NCBI RefSeq assembly: GCF_020005165.1
Contig: NZ_JAHCLT010000003.1
Location: forward strand, 372,001 to 436,000
Length of the DNA stretch: 64,000 bases
DNA from: Kangiella taiwanensis
Lineage (GTDB): Bacteria > Pseudomonadota > Gammaproteobacteria > Enterobacterales > Kangiellaceae
Direction: 5' to 3'
Part shown: piece by piece, positions 1-10,405 of the stretch
How the letters are laid out: each line of letters begins with the position of its first letter
Numbering within the stretch: position 1 is the first letter of the stretch
The notes under the pieces: generated by a model
What the model was told of the DNA's origin: nothing
What the model saw: only the letters and a program-made list of their open reading frames with translations
Databases searched by the model: none
Made by a program: the position numbers and the translations under genes

Positions 1-911
1 TCGAACTCAGTTATCAGACCGAGGGCATGACCTGGTGGTCTGATTATAATGTGGTTTATAGCGAAGACACGGGCAACAGCTGCAAACTCGACCTATCAGC
101 ATGGGTTAGCATTATTAACCAGTCGGGAGCGAGTTTTGAGGATGCAAAGCTGAAATTAATTGCTGGCGATGTTAATCGAGCCCAGCCAGAACAGCATCCG
201 CTAAGAGCACGAGCGGTATACGAGAAAATGGACTCATCTGCCGGTAATCAGGGGTTCGAAGAAAAAGCCTTTTTTGAATATCACCTATACACTCTGGGTC
301 GACCTGCGACCTTACCGGATAACTCCACAAAACAGCTTGAGCTATTCCCTTCCGTGAGTTCTATAAACTGCAACAAAGAGTTGGTATTTGATGCTTCTAG
401 CCAGTATGGGTACGGTGGATTGAATACCAATCAGAATTACGGTCGTAATACTCAAAGTGATGTTAATGTCTATTTACGCTTTAATAACAGCGAAGACAAC
501 AACATGGGCATGCCACTTCCAGCGGGCCGTATTCGCGTGAATCAGAAAGACACTGATGGTAGCTTAGAGTTTATTGGCGAAGATATTATTGACCATACCC
601 CAAAAGATGAAGACGTTCTGATCAAAATGGGCAATGCCTTCGATATTAAAGGTGAGCGAAAGCAGACGGATTATCGTGTCGATACCAAAGCTCGAACCAT
701 GAGCGAAAGCTTTGAAATCACCTTGAAAAACCACAAGCCAGAAGACGCTAAAGTGGTGATTCGCGAAACCTTATACCGCTGGTCTGAATGGGAAATAGCT
801 CGGAAGTCTCACCAGTTTAGCAAGCAAGATGCTCGTCATATCCATTTTGATGTCGAAGTGCCTGCCAATGAGGAAGTGACCGTTACATACACAGTTAACT
901 ACTCTTGGTAG
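1..911 (+). CDS. DUF4139 domain-containing protein, C-terminal part (5' end outside window)
   Basis: The reading frame is open to the left edge from base 3, so the start lies outside the window and about 302 C-terminal residues are visible. The segment opens with a Tyr-Gln-Thr-Glu-Gly-Met-Thr-Trp-Trp stretch, then alternates short beta-type segments and ends in Val-Thr-Tyr-Thr-Val-Asn-Tyr-Ser-Trp. This is the layout of the DUF4139 domain of mucoidy-inhibitor-like proteins, which are typically 450-550 residues and secreted. An ATG at 27 is internal and is not a credible start because the domain begins before it. A strong bidirectional hairpin follows. Molecular function is unknown. The family assignment is by sequence style only. 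Confidence 0.7.
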   Translation, partial: ELSYQTEGMTWWSDYNVVYSEDTGNSCKLDLSAWVSIINQSGASFEDAKLKLIAGDVNRAQPEQHPLRARAVYEKMDSSAGNQGFEEKAFFEYHLYTLGRPATLPDNSTKQLELFPSVSSINCNKELVFDASSQYGYGGLNTNQNYGRNTQSDVNVYLRFNNSEDNNMGMPLPAGRIRVNQKDTDGSLEFIGEDIIDHTPKDEDVLIKMGNAFDIKGERKQTDYRVDTKARTMSESFEITLKNHKPEDAKVVIRETLYRWSEWEIARKSHQFSKQDARHIHFDVEVPANEEVTVTYTVNYSW

Positions 912-934
912 TTGTTACCTCAAATGTTTAGCGC

Positions 935-975
935 AAAAAAAACCGCGTTCTTGTTACCAAGCCGCGGTTTTTTTA
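935..975. terminator. Bidirectional intrinsic terminator
   Basis: An 11-bp stem (AAAAAACCGCG paired with CGCGGTTTTTT) around a 15-base loop, with an A run on one side and a T run on the other. It sits between two convergent genes, the DUF4139 gene and the M16 protease, and can serve both. Confidence 0.85.
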
Positions 976-987
976 TTAACGCAACGT

Positions 988-3726
988 CTACTCAGCTTTG
1001 GTTTTGTCACCAGCTTTGACAATTGAAATCTTATCTAAGCTTAAATGCTCGCGGAAGGCTTTATTAATATCTTCCACTGTTAGCGACTTAACAGCTTGCT
1101 CGAACTCTTTATCCCACTGCATTGAGCGTTCCAAATCTAAGTTACTGGCCAAAGTACTAACGAGACGACTGTCTTTTGCACGGTCAATTCGACGGTTTTG
1201 TACCATACCTTTTACCGCTGCATCGAGCTCGTCTTGAGTAAAGCCATCTTCGATTACTTTTTCGAACTCTTCTTTAAAGCCCTGCTCAACTTTTGCTAAG
1301 TTTTCTGGCGCACAAATAGCATACGCAATAAACGTAGCTTTATCATCTCGAGAGCTAGCATTAATGAAAGCTCCAGCGCCATAACTCAAGCCTTCCTCCT
1401 GACGCAAACGAGTTGCCAGCCTGCTGTTCAAGAAGCCGCCACCAAAGATGTGATTAGCTACAACTAGCGCCGGATAATCTGGATGACTATCGCTTACAGG
1501 AATTTGGGTCATCGCACCAAAGGCAGCACCTGCTTTGTCTGGGGTATCCACAAACTTGTTAATAGACTCAACATCTGAAGCTGTCGTAGCGATACGCTCG
1601 TAATCAACTTTCGCATTCCAGTCACCTAAAGTCCGTTCCAGCACTTTTTGCATCTGGTCTTTGTCGAAGTCACCAACTAAAGCTATATCAGCATCTTGAG
1701 CACCAACAAAGTTACTATGGAAAGCTTTTAACTGCTCAGGAGTGACTTTCTTGATCGCTTCAATTTGCTCATCGATGCTCATGCTATAATAAGGATGAGA
1801 CTCATCATATGGATTGAGGTGACGGCTCAGCTGCATAAACACTTGCGTTTGTGGCTGTTGCTTTTGCTGCTCTAATCCAACAATGCGCTCACGCTTAAGT
1901 ACTTCGAGCTCTTCCGCGTTAAAGCTTGGTTGTTTAAGCACGCTTTCAACCAGCGTTAACACCTCAGCCAAATTTTCTTTCTTAGTTTGAACATTCACGT
2001 TTACCCCAGTAGAGCTTCCACTTACGCTGACGTTCGCTTTTAGACGATCAAACTCGGACTGTAACTCTTCTCGAGAAAGCTCGGTTGTACCACGATCTAA
2101 CATACCCGCAGCAATAGAAGGAACAACGCCGCTATTACGCAAGTCTTCTAAGTTTCCAAGATCTAAACTGATGGTGACAACCACTGATTCACCACGAGTT
2201 TTCTTCGGTAAATAAACGACTTTTGCGCCATTGCTTAGTGTCGTTTTAATCGTACGCGAATCAATGTTGTCTTGAGATGGATCAAAGTCTTCACCTTGTG
2301 CAACTGCTTCACGGCCTTTATAGCCTTTCAGCATAGCTTCTACATCATCTGATGATAAACGGGCAATAGAGTCTGCTCGATCAGGAGCTTGCTCTGGCAA
2401 AAAGAGACCCAAGGTGCGATTGTCATTAACAAGATACTCGTCCGCAGCAGCTTGAACATCTTCAACAGTTACCTTTTCTAACCTATCGCGGTTTAAGAAC
2501 AACAATCTCCAGTCACCCATACCAACCCACTCTGTGAGCTCGAGGGCAATGCTTTGTGATGAATTAAAGCTCAGCTCAATCTCTTTCAAGATCTTAGTCT
2601 TTGCGCGCTCAACTTCTTCGGCCGTAATAGGGTTATTCTTGATATCTTCTAACGTCTTAAGAAATGCTTCTTCGGTTTTCTGAATATCTTTATCTTTAGC
2701 CACCTGCGCGCCAAATAGCAAAGCACCCGGCTCTCCAAGTTGGAATGGGAAACCAAAAGCTGCCGCTGCTAGGTTATTCTTGACCAACTCGTCATGTAAG
2801 CGACCCGTTTCGCTATCACCTAAGATTTGAGTCAGGACCTGTGTAGCTGCAAACTTTTCAGATGGGCCTGCCGGTGTTTTATACAATACACCCACCATCT
2901 GAACGTCACCCGGACGTCTAACTACTACGCGGCGCTCACCATCTTGGATCGGCTCTTCAGTGTAAAGCTCACGGATTACACGCTCTGGTTTTGGAATATC
3001 ACCAAACTCTTCTTCAATCAGTTTAATGATATTTTCTTCATCGATCTTTCCTGAAACGATTAAAGTAGCATTGTCTGGCTGATAGTACTTGCGATAGAAC
3101 GCTTGTAGGTTCGTGATATCTACGTTTTCTAAGTCTGAACGAGCACCAATGGTAGATTTACCATAGTTATGCCAATCGTACGCTGTCGACATTAAACGCT
3201 GCATTAATACACGGAAAGGGTTATTTTCACCATTTTCCAATTCATTGCGAACCACAGTCATTTCTGTGTCTAAATCTTTCTTTGCAATGTAAGAATTGAT
3301 CATACGATCAGCTTCAAAATCTAACGCCCAGCTAATATTTTCAGGGGTTGCTGTAAAAGTTTCGTAGTAATTCGTACGATCGTACCAAGTCGTACCGTTC
3401 GCCTCTGTACCATGTTCAGATAGCTCATCATCTACATTCGGGTACTTAGGACTTCCCTTAAAGACTAGGTGCTCTAGTAAGTGGGCCATACCGGTCTCAC
3501 CATAGTTCTCGTGCTTTGAGCCAACATGGTAGGTAATATTCACGGTTACTGTTTCTTGGCTTGGATCTGGAAATAGTAGTACCTGCAACCCATTATCTAG
3601 ACGGTACTCAGTGATGCCCTCTACCGATGTTACCTTCTCCACACCCTGAGGTAACTCTGCGTAAGCCGTGCCCATTCCTGTGGCTAAAGCGATGGCTAGG
3701 AATGTTTTCTTAAATTTTAAAACCAT
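988..3726 (-). CDS. M16 family zinc metallopeptidase (pitrilysin type, two tandem domains)
   Basis: A secreted protease-like protein of 912 residues. The start is placed at the ATG at 3726 because it follows an AGAGGGA ribosome site and opens a textbook signal peptide (VLKFKKTFLAIALATGMGTAYA). Upstream in-frame codons to 3813 have no such features. The inverse zinc motif HxxEH is seen at H82-L-L-E85-H86, with the downstream Glu ligand in RNELENGENN near residue 162. A second, catalytically degenerate M16 half follows from about residue 500, ending with the Arg/Tyr substrate-binding segment (RLRQEEGLSYGAGAF). Such periplasmic proteins degrade peptides or act as processing proteases. The substrate cannot be told from sequence. 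It is monocistronic, between two terminators. Confidence 0.9.
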   Translation of the reverse strand: MVLKFKKTFLAIALATGMGTAYAELPQGVEKVTSVEGITEYRLDNGLQVLLFPDPSQETVTVNITYHVGSKHENYGETGMAHLLEHLVFKGSPKYPNVDDELSEHGTEANGTTWYDRTNYYETFTATPENISWALDFEADRMINSYIAKKDLDTEMTVVRNELENGENNPFRVLMQRLMSTAYDWHNYGKSTIGARSDLENVDITNLQAFYRKYYQPDNATLIVSGKIDEENIIKLIEEEFGDIPKPERVIRELYTEEPIQDGERRVVVRRPGDVQMVGVLYKTPAGPSEKFAATQVLTQILGDSETGRLHDELVKNNLAAAAFGFPFQLGEPGALLFGAQVAKDKDIQKTEEAFLKTLEDIKNNPITAEEVERAKTKILKEIELSFNSSQSIALELTEWVGMGDWRLLFLNRDRLEKVTVEDVQAAADEYLVNDNRTLGLFLPEQAPDRADSIARLSSDDVEAMLKGYKGREAVAQGEDFDPSQDNIDSRTIKTTLSNGAKVVYLPKKTRGESVVVTISLDLGNLEDLRNSGVVPSIAAGMLDRGTTELSREELQSEFDRLKANVSVSGSSTGVNVNVQTKKENLAEVLTLVESVLKQPSFNAEELEVLKRERIVGLEQQKQQPQTQVFMQLSRHLNPYDESHPYYSMSIDEQIEAIKKVTPEQLKAFHSNFVGAQDADIALVGDFDKDQMQKVLERTLGDWNAKVDYERIATTASDVESINKFVDTPDKAGAAFGAMTQIPVSDSHPDYPALVVANHIFGGGFLNSRLATRLRQEEGLSYGAGAFINASSRDDKATFIAYAICAPENLAKVEQGFKEEFEKVIEDGFTQDELDAAVKGMVQNRRIDRAKDSRLVSTLASNLDLERSMQWDKEFEQAVKSLTVEDINKAFREHLSLDKISIVKAGDKTKAE

Positions 3727-3914
3727 AGATATCCCTCTATACGTATTTCCTGCGGTAGGCAGGTGTTTATTTATGTTTATGTGATCAAAGCCTAGAGCAC
3801 ACCCCCAAGGCAAAGAACCTCACAAAGTATCTTATAAAGCTTTGTAACAGTATAGAGACTAAATGTTAATAAATATGACAAGGTTAACAATAAGCTTGAG
3901 TTTTCATAACTGCA

Positions 3915-3951
3915 TAAAAAAACCGAGAGCTGTAACAACTCTCGGTTTTAA
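3915..3951 (-). terminator. Terminator of the suc operon
   Basis: A stem AAAACCGAGAG/CTCTCGGTTTT with a 10-base loop lies 35 bases after the sucD stop. Read on the minus strand it ends in seven T residues. Confidence 0.85.
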
Positions 3952-3985
3952 AGTACGGATACTTTTAAAAATTAACTCGTCAGTA

Positions 3986-4858
3986 TTACCAACCAGTAAT
4001 TTCTTTCATAGCTGAGCCGATGTCAGCTAAAGAACGTACCGTTTTAACGCCTGCATCTTCCAAAGCAGCGAACTTCTCAGCCGCAGTACCTTTACCACCA
4101 GCAATAATCGCACCAGCATGGCCCATACGCTTTCCTGGAGGCGCCGTAACACCTGCAATGTATGAAACAACAGGCTTAGTGACGTTTTCTTTGATATAGG
4201 CAGCAGCTTCTTCTTCTGCAGAACCACCAATTTCACCGATCATGACAATCGCCTCAGTCGCTGGGTCTTTTTCAAACAGTTCCAAAATATCGATGAAGCT
4301 TGAGCCTGGGATTGGGTCGCCACCAATACCAACACAAGTCGACTGGCCAAAGCCAAAATCGGTAGTTTGCTTTACAGCTTCATAGGTCAAAGTGCCTGAA
4401 CGAGAAACGATACCAACTTTACCTGGCTTATGAATGTGGCCTGGCATAATACCGATCTTACTTTCTCCTGGAGTGATAACGCCAGGGCAGTTAGGCCCGA
4501 TTAAACGAACACCCAAACGATCACAGACGATTTTAGCTTCCAACATATCTAGCGTCGGAATACCTTCTGTAATACAGATCACTAGCTTGATACCCGCGTT
4601 AGCAGCTTCAAGAATTGAGTCTTTACAGAACGGTGCTGGTACATAGATAACCGATGCCTCTGCGCCAGTTTGCTCAACCGCTTCAGCGACTGTATTAAAT
4701 ACAGGCAAACCTAAATGCGTTTGACCACCTTTACCCGGCGTCACACCACCAACCATGTTGGTACCGTATTCGATCGCTTGTTCGGTATGGAAAGTACCTT
4801 GTGAACCTGTAATACCCTGACAAATAACTTTGGTGTCTTTAGTTAATAAAATACTCAT
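3986..4858 (-). CDS. sucD: Succinyl-CoA synthetase (ADP-forming) alpha subunit
   Basis: Makes succinate and ATP/GTP from succinyl-CoA in the TCA cycle, as an alpha-beta heterotetramer with SucC in the cytoplasm. The protein is 290 residues, the usual length. The N-terminal CoA-binding Rossmann domain begins [17 protein letters not shown], and the phosphohistidine is H247 in [14 protein letters not shown]. Its ATG overlaps the sucC stop by one base (TAATG), showing translational coupling. It is the last gene of the sucABCD run and is followed by a strong terminator. Confidence 0.98.
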   Translation of the reverse strand: MSILLTKDTKVICQGITGSQGTFHTEQAIEYGTNMVGGVTPGKGGQTHLGLPVFNTVAEAVEQTGAEASVIYVPAPFCKDSILEAANAGIKLVICITEGIPTLDMLEAKIVCDRLGVRLIGPNCPGVITPGESKIGIMPGHIHKPGKVGIVSRSGTLTYEAVKQTTDFGFGQSTCVGIGGDPIPGSSFIDILELFEKDPATEAIVMIGEIGGSAEEEAAAYIKENVTKPVVSYIAGVTAPPGKRMGHAGAIIAGGKGTAAEKFAALEDAGVKTVRSLADIGSAMKEITGW

Positions 4859-6024
4859 TATTTGCCCTCCGCTGCAGCAACAACTTTTTTCGCTGCGTCA
4901 GTTAAGCTTTCTGCTGCGATAATATTTAAACCAGACTCAGCAAGAACCTTAGTTCCTAATTCTGCATTGTTACCTTCAAGGCGAACAACAACAGGATCTT
5001 CGATACCGACTTCTTTAACCGCACCAATAATACCTTCTGCAATTAAGTCACAACGTACGATGCCACCGAAGATATTAACCAATACCGCTTTAACGTTATC
5101 GTCTGAAAGAATGATTTTGAACGCTTCAGAAACTCGCTCTTTAGTCGCACCACCACCTACATCTAGGAAGTTCGCAGGCTCACCACCGTGAAGTTTGATG
5201 ATGTCCATAGTGCCCATTGCAAGACCAGCACCGTTTACCATACAACCGATGTTGCCATCTAGCGCAACATAGTTAAGCTCAAACTTAGCAGCGTGTGCTT
5301 CACGCTCATCTTCCTGAGATGGGTCATGCATTTCAGACAGTTTGTGATGACGGTACATAGCATTACCATCGATATTAATTTTTGCGTCTAAGCAGTGTAA
5401 ATCTCCGTCTTCTTTAATCACAAGAGGATTAATCTCTAGAAGTGCCAGATCTTTTTCAGTAAACATTTTCGCTAACTGAAGAAAGATATGCGTAAACTGC
5501 TTTACTTGCTTACCTTCCAAGCCTAGTTTGAACGCTAGCTCACGGCCTTGGTAAGGTTGAGGACCGACTAATGGGTCAATCGTCGCTTTAAGAATCTTCT
5601 CTGGCGTTTCTTCTGCAACTTTCTCGATTTCAACACCGCCTTCAGTTGATGCCATGAAGACAACACGACGTGAAGAACGATCGATAACAGCACCTAGATA
5701 TAATTCTTGTGCGATATCTGTGCAAGACTCGACTAAGATTTTGCTTACTGGTTGACCGTTTTCGTCAGTTTGGTAAGTGACTAAGTTCTTGCCCAACCAT
5801 TGCTTAGCAAACTCTTTCACTTCATCTTTAGTTTTAACAAGCTTTACACCGCCTGCTTTACCACGACCACCGGCATGTACTTGAGCTTTAACAACCCACA
5901 TATCACCACCGATTTGGCCAGCAGCTTCAAACGCTGACTGAGGGTTATCTACCGCATAACCTTCAGATACTGGTAAACCGTATTCACGGAATAATTGTTT
6001 ACCTTGATACTCGTGTAGGTTCAT
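4858..6024 (-). CDS. sucC: Succinyl-CoA synthetase (ADP-forming) beta subunit
   Basis: Nucleotide-binding subunit of succinyl-CoA synthetase, 388 residues. The N-terminal ATP-grasp domain begins [19 protein letters not shown] and carries [17 protein letters not shown]. The C-terminal ligase domain has [15 protein letters not shown] and [16 protein letters not shown], the phosphohistidine contact region. It lies 78 bases downstream of sucB and overlaps sucD by one base. The operon order sucA-B-C-D is the common proteobacterial one. Confidence 0.98.
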   Translation of the reverse strand: MNLHEYQGKQLFREYGLPVSEGYAVDNPQSAFEAAGQIGGDMWVVKAQVHAGGRGKAGGVKLVKTKDEVKEFAKQWLGKNLVTYQTDENGQPVSKILVESCTDIAQELYLGAVIDRSSRRVVFMASTEGGVEIEKVAEETPEKILKATIDPLVGPQPYQGRELAFKLGLEGKQVKQFTHIFLQLAKMFTEKDLALLEINPLVIKEDGDLHCLDAKINIDGNAMYRHHKLSEMHDPSQEDEREAHAAKFELNYVALDGNIGCMVNGAGLAMGTMDIIKLHGGEPANFLDVGGGATKERVSEAFKIILSDDNVKAVLVNIFGGIVRCDLIAEGIIGAVKEVGIEDPVVVRLEGNNAELGTKVLAESGLNIIAAESLTDAAKKVVAAAEGK

Positions 6025-6102
6025 TTGATGTTCCTAATTTCACGTTAATTAAAAAGACAAAAGCCGGATAGAAATTATCCGGCTGTACTTGATAGTTATA
6101 GA

Positions 6103-7335
6103 TTAGACATCCAGTAGCATGCGAGCTGGGTCTTCGATAAACTCTTTAATCGTTTTTAAGAAGCCAACCGATTCACGACCATCAATAATACGGTGGTCGT
6201 AAGACAAAGCCACATTCATCATTGGGCGAATCACAATTTCGCCGTCAACAACAACTGGACGATCTTCCATACGGTTCATACCTAAAATACCACTTTGCGG
6301 TGGGTTGATAATTGGTGTCGCCATTAACGAGCCAAATACACCACCGTTAGAGATAGTAAAGGTACCGCCTGTCATCTCTTCGACAGTCAATTTGTTATCA
6401 CGAGCCTTTTGACCAAACTCGCGAATTTTAGCTTCGATATCCGCCAAGCTCATGGTATCTGCATCACGCAACACTGGAACAACCAAGCCGCGAGGTGAAG
6501 ATACCGCTACACCGATATCGTAGTAACCATGATAAACAATATCATCGCCATCAATTGAAGCGTTCACTGCAGGGTAGCGTTTTAGTGCTTCAACCGTAGC
6601 TTTTACGAAGAACGACATGAAACCTAAACGAGTCTCATGAACTTTCTCGAACTGTTCTTTGTAACGCGCACGTAATTCAACAACTTCTTTCATGTTGATG
6701 TCATTGAATGTTGTTAATAGTGCCGCGTTTTGTTGGGCTTCAACAAGACGCTCTGCGATGCGCTTACGAAGACGCGTCATTGGTACGCGTTTTTCTTCAC
6801 GAAGACCCGCAGAAACAGGTGCACCAGAAGAACTCTTCGCAGCAGGTGAAGATTTCTTACCGCCATCTTTAACAAACTTCTCAACATCTTCTTTAGTCAG
6901 GCGACCGCCTTTACCAGATGCAGGAATGTCTGCAGGATTAAGGTTATGCTCTGCCACTAAACGACGAACAGCTGGCGAAAGGACGTCGCTGTCTTTCGAT
7001 GGCTCGGCTGTTTTTTCTTCAGCTTTTTCTTCAGACTTAGCGTCATCTGTCTTCGCTTCCGAATCACTCTTTGAATCAGAACCAGCATCGCCGCCAGCAC
7101 CAGCTTCAAACTTAGCAATCGCTTCTTCTTGAAGAACCGTATCACCTTCTTCTTTCAAGATTTCAGAAATCGCACCGTCTTCTGGCGCTACAACTTCTAA
7201 AACCACTTTATCAGTCTCGATATCGACCAAGTTCTGATCACGAGATACAGCTTCACCTGGCTTAACGTGCCAAGTAGCAATCGTTGCATCCGCTACTGAT
7301 TCAGGCAACACAGGAACTTTAATTTCGATAGCCAT
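6103..7335 (-). CDS. sucB: 2-oxoglutarate dehydrogenase E2, dihydrolipoyllysine succinyltransferase
   Basis: Core enzyme of the 2-oxoglutarate dehydrogenase complex, 410 residues. An N-terminal lipoyl domain has the modified Lys at position 43 (DIETDKVVLEV). A Lys/Glu/Asp/Ala-rich linker (about 80-120) follows, then the peripheral subunit-binding domain (VRRLVAEHNLNPADIPASG...). The acyltransferase domain carries catalytic H381 and D385 (SYDHRIIDG). It lies 62 bases downstream of sucA. No E3 (lpd) gene is seen in the window, so the dihydrolipoamide dehydrogenase must be encoded elsewhere. Confidence 0.98.
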   Translation of the reverse strand: MAIEIKVPVLPESVADATIATWHVKPGEAVSRDQNLVDIETDKVVLEVVAPEDGAISEILKEEGDTVLQEEAIAKFEAGAGGDAGSDSKSDSEAKTDDAKSEEKAEEKTAEPSKDSDVLSPAVRRLVAEHNLNPADIPASGKGGRLTKEDVEKFVKDGGKKSSPAAKSSSGAPVSAGLREEKRVPMTRLRKRIAERLVEAQQNAALLTTFNDINMKEVVELRARYKEQFEKVHETRLGFMSFFVKATVEALKRYPAVNASIDGDDIVYHGYYDIGVAVSSPRGLVVPVLRDADTMSLADIEAKIREFGQKARDNKLTVEEMTGGTFTISNGGVFGSLMATPIINPPQSGILGMNRMEDRPVVVDGEIVIRPMMNVALSYDHRIIDGRESVGFLKTIKEFIEDPARMLLDV

Positions 7336-7397
7336 GTTATAACCTTTTTTACCTTAATTTAATTTTAAATGCTTCTTTACGATATTCTGCTCAAGGA

Positions 7398-10217
7398 CTA
7401 ATCCAGGCCTAAAGCATCGTTAACTAATTTTGCTTGCTGCTCGTTATGTATACTCGCATAACCAACTGCTGGTGCAGCTGAAGCAGCGCGTCCTGCAAAA
7501 ATAACAGGCTCTTTAGACGGTACAGCATCATCTAAATTATGACGGCTACAGTACCAAGCACCCTGATTTTGCGGTTCTTCTTGACACCATACGAACGTAT
7601 TCGCGTTCTTATATGATGCTAAAATCTTTTCCACTTCCTCATGCGGGAATGGATACAGCTGCTCAATTCGAACAATCGCTACGTGATCTAAGTTCTCGTC
7701 ACGGCGCTTTTTCAACAAGTCATAATAGACCTTACCAGAGCACATGACCACCCGTGCCACTTTCTTTTTATCCAGTTTATCGATTTCATCAATCGCGTTC
7801 TGGAACTGGCCTTTGGTTAACTCGTCAATTGTTGATACAGCATCACGATGACGTAATAAACTTTTCGGAGTCATTACGATCAAGGGTTTACGCAATTTAC
7901 GAACCATTTGACGGCGAATCATGTGGAACGCTTGTGCAGGGGTAGATGGAACAACCACCTGCATATTTTGTTCAGCCGACAACTGCAAGAAGCGCTCTAA
8001 GCGTGCAGAGCTGTGCTCAGGGCCTTGGCCTTCATAGCCGTGTGGTAAGAACAGTGTTAAACCAGACAAACGGCCCCACTTCTGCTCACCAGAGCTAATA
8101 AACTGGTCAATCACTACTTGTGCACCGTTGGCAAAATCACCAAACTGCGCTTCCCAAATCACCATGGAGTTAGGCTCATTGGTCGAGTAACCATACTCAA
8201 ACGCCATCACTGCTTCTTCTGATAGTACAGAATCAATCACGGTAAAGCGTGGCTGGTCTTCTTTAATGTGTTGTAGAGGGATGTAAACCTCAGCATCATC
8301 TTGGTCATGCAGTACAGCGTGACGATGGAAGAACGTTCCTCGACCACTGTCTTGACCACAAATTCTAACTTCATGACCTTCGTCTAGCAAAGTGGCATAG
8401 GCAAGCGTTTCTGCGAAGCCCCAGTCCATCTTAGCTTCACCGTTCGCCATTTCCTTGCGTGTCGCCATGATTTTCTTGACTTGGCGCTGTAAAGGTAAGT
8501 CCTCAGGATAGTCACAAATACGTTCCGCTAAACGGTCGAATTCTTTTTTGCTGATTGAAGTATCAGCGGGTGACTGCCATGACTGTCCTTCGAAAGGACT
8601 CCAATCAACGCTATACTCGTTTTTATGCGTTGGAATACGGTTTAATACAACCGAGTCACCTTTATCCAACAGGTCACGATACTCATCGACAAACTTCTTC
8701 GCGTCATCTTTCGAGATAGTGCCCGCTGAAGTCAGCTGATCTTCATAAATTTTGCGCGTTGTTGGGTGCTTCTTGATCTTTTGATACATGATCGGCTGAG
8801 TCGCATTCGGCTCGTCCGCTTCATTGTGTCCATGTCGACGGTAACAGACTAAATCGATAACCACGTCTTTCTTAAACTTGTTACGGAACTCAAGTGCTAG
8901 GCGTGTCACATATAAAACGGCTTCAGGGTCATCACCATTAACGTGGAACACAGGCGCTTCAACCATTTTAGCAACGTCAGTACAGTACGCTGTTGAGCGA
9001 GTGTCATGCAGTTTAGAGGTCGTAAAACCGACCTGGTTATTAATGACAACATGGACTGAACCGCCTATGTAGAAACCGCGTGCTTGTGACATATTAAACA
9101 GTTCCATCACAACGCCTTGGCCCGTCACAGCAGAGTCACCATGAATCAATACTGGAACTACCTGCTCGCAGTTTGTGTCGTTACGACGCTCTTGGCGCGC
9201 ACGAACAGAGCCAATCACTACAGGGCTAACGATTTCAAGATGCGACGGGTTGAAAGCCAAAGCTAGGTGAACTGGCCCACCATCGGTTTCAACGTCGCTG
9301 GAATAACCCATGTGATATTTAACATCACCAGAGTTACCTTCTTCCACTACAGCATTCTTACCAGCAAATTCATCAAAAAGAACCTGCGGCTTTTTGCCCA
9401 TGACGTTTACCAGCATATTCAAACGGCCACGGTGAGCCATGCCAATAACGATTTCCTTGGTACCCTTTGCACCTGCTTGATTAATAAAATCACGCATCAT
9501 TGGAATTAAACTATCGCCGCCCTCTAGTGAGAACCGCTTGGCACCAGGGAATTTTGAGCCTAAATACTTTTCTAAACCTTCTGCTGCCGTTAGGCCTTCT
9601 AAGGTTTTCTTCTTTGTTTCGTCACTGAAATTGTGCGATGACGATGCAGCTTCGAGTTTTTCCTGAATCCAACGACGCTCTTCTAAGTCGTTGATATGCA
9701 GGAACTCTGCACCTATAGAGTTGCAGTACGTTGACTTTAAACGCGCTTCAATCTCTTTTAGAGACTGCTGCTCAGGGCCGGCAAGATTACCAACATGAAA
9801 CTTCTTATTAGGGTCTACGTCGCCCAAATCATAAGCTTCAAGGCTTAAATCCGTTGGGTACGGATGTTTCCACAGGCCTAATGGATCGATGTTAGCGTGG
9901 TGATGACCACGAGCACGATAAGACTCGATTAAGTGGAGAACTTTAACCTGCTTAGGGTCGGCTGTTGCATTGCCACCGCCTTGGCTAAAAGCTATTTTCT
10001 GGCGATTTAGGCCGATTTGACGAAAATGTTCACGAATAGCGCCATGAGCGACTTCTTTTTTATCGTTAACCTTTTCATATTCATCGAATTTTTCACGCCA
10101 TGCGGCATCGACTGACTGAGGATCTTCAAGATACTGTTCGTAAAGTTCTTCTAAATAGGCGGCGCTACCTCCCGAAAGGTAGGCACTGTCAAACATCGCC
10201 TCTAAGCCGTTTTTCAT
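7398..10217 (-). CDS. sucA: 2-oxoglutarate dehydrogenase E1 component
   Basis: Thiamine-diphosphate-dependent decarboxylase that starts oxidation of 2-oxoglutarate to succinyl-CoA. It has 939 residues, close to the E. coli enzyme. Visible marks are the N-terminal E2-interaction helix (YLEELYEQYLEDPQSVDAAW), IVIGMAHRGRLNML and GDSAVTGQGVV in the cofactor domain, VCYRRHGHNEADEPN, and the C-terminal transketolase-type part with GQDSGRGTFFHRHAVL. It is the first suc gene and is separated from sdhB by a 188-base gap holding a long inverted repeat. An untested promoter in that gap is likely. Confidence 0.98.
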   Translation of the reverse strand: MKNGLEAMFDSAYLSGGSAAYLEELYEQYLEDPQSVDAAWREKFDEYEKVNDKKEVAHGAIREHFRQIGLNRQKIAFSQGGGNATADPKQVKVLHLIESYRARGHHHANIDPLGLWKHPYPTDLSLEAYDLGDVDPNKKFHVGNLAGPEQQSLKEIEARLKSTYCNSIGAEFLHINDLEERRWIQEKLEAASSSHNFSDETKKKTLEGLTAAEGLEKYLGSKFPGAKRFSLEGGDSLIPMMRDFINQAGAKGTKEIVIGMAHRGRLNMLVNVMGKKPQVLFDEFAGKNAVVEEGNSGDVKYHMGYSSDVETDGGPVHLALAFNPSHLEIVSPVVIGSVRARQERRNDTNCEQVVPVLIHGDSAVTGQGVVMELFNMSQARGFYIGGSVHVVINNQVGFTTSKLHDTRSTAYCTDVAKMVEAPVFHVNGDDPEAVLYVTRLALEFRNKFKKDVVIDLVCYRRHGHNEADEPNATQPIMYQKIKKHPTTRKIYEDQLTSAGTISKDDAKKFVDEYRDLLDKGDSVVLNRIPTHKNEYSVDWSPFEGQSWQSPADTSISKKEFDRLAERICDYPEDLPLQRQVKKIMATRKEMANGEAKMDWGFAETLAYATLLDEGHEVRICGQDSGRGTFFHRHAVLHDQDDAEVYIPLQHIKEDQPRFTVIDSVLSEEAVMAFEYGYSTNEPNSMVIWEAQFGDFANGAQVVIDQFISSGEQKWGRLSGLTLFLPHGYEGQGPEHSSARLERFLQLSAEQNMQVVVPSTPAQAFHMIRRQMVRKLRKPLIVMTPKSLLRHRDAVSTIDELTKGQFQNAIDEIDKLDKKKVARVVMCSGKVYYDLLKKRRDENLDHVAIVRIEQLYPFPHEEVEKILASYKNANTFVWCQEEPQNQGAWYCSRHNLDDAVPSKEPVIFAGRAASAAPAVGYASIHNEQQAKLVNDALGLD

Positions 10218-10264
10218 TGTAATTTAACACCACTTCTCGGTATTTGTTTCGCTATGATAACCAA

Positions 10265-10332
10265 AAATCGCAACTCTTAACACAGTAACAGCCCTTTAAT
10301 TTACAAAGAGTTACTGCTTTGAGTTGCGATTT
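10265..10332 (-). terminator. Long inverted repeat between sdhB and sucA (possible partial terminator or processing site)
   Basis: A perfect 12-bp pair (AAATCGCAACTC with GAGTTGCGATTT) encloses a second pair (AGTAAC with GTTACT). Read on the minus strand, the direction of transcription, the outer stem ends in five T residues. The position between two co-directional TCA operons suggests a partial terminator or mRNA processing/stability element. That role is inference. Confidence 0.5.
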
Positions 10333-10405
10333 ATGCGTTGTCTATTTTGCTATTAATAAAGCAACCTTATTCAACGATCTGATATATCACCATCAAGAAA
10401 AGCGA

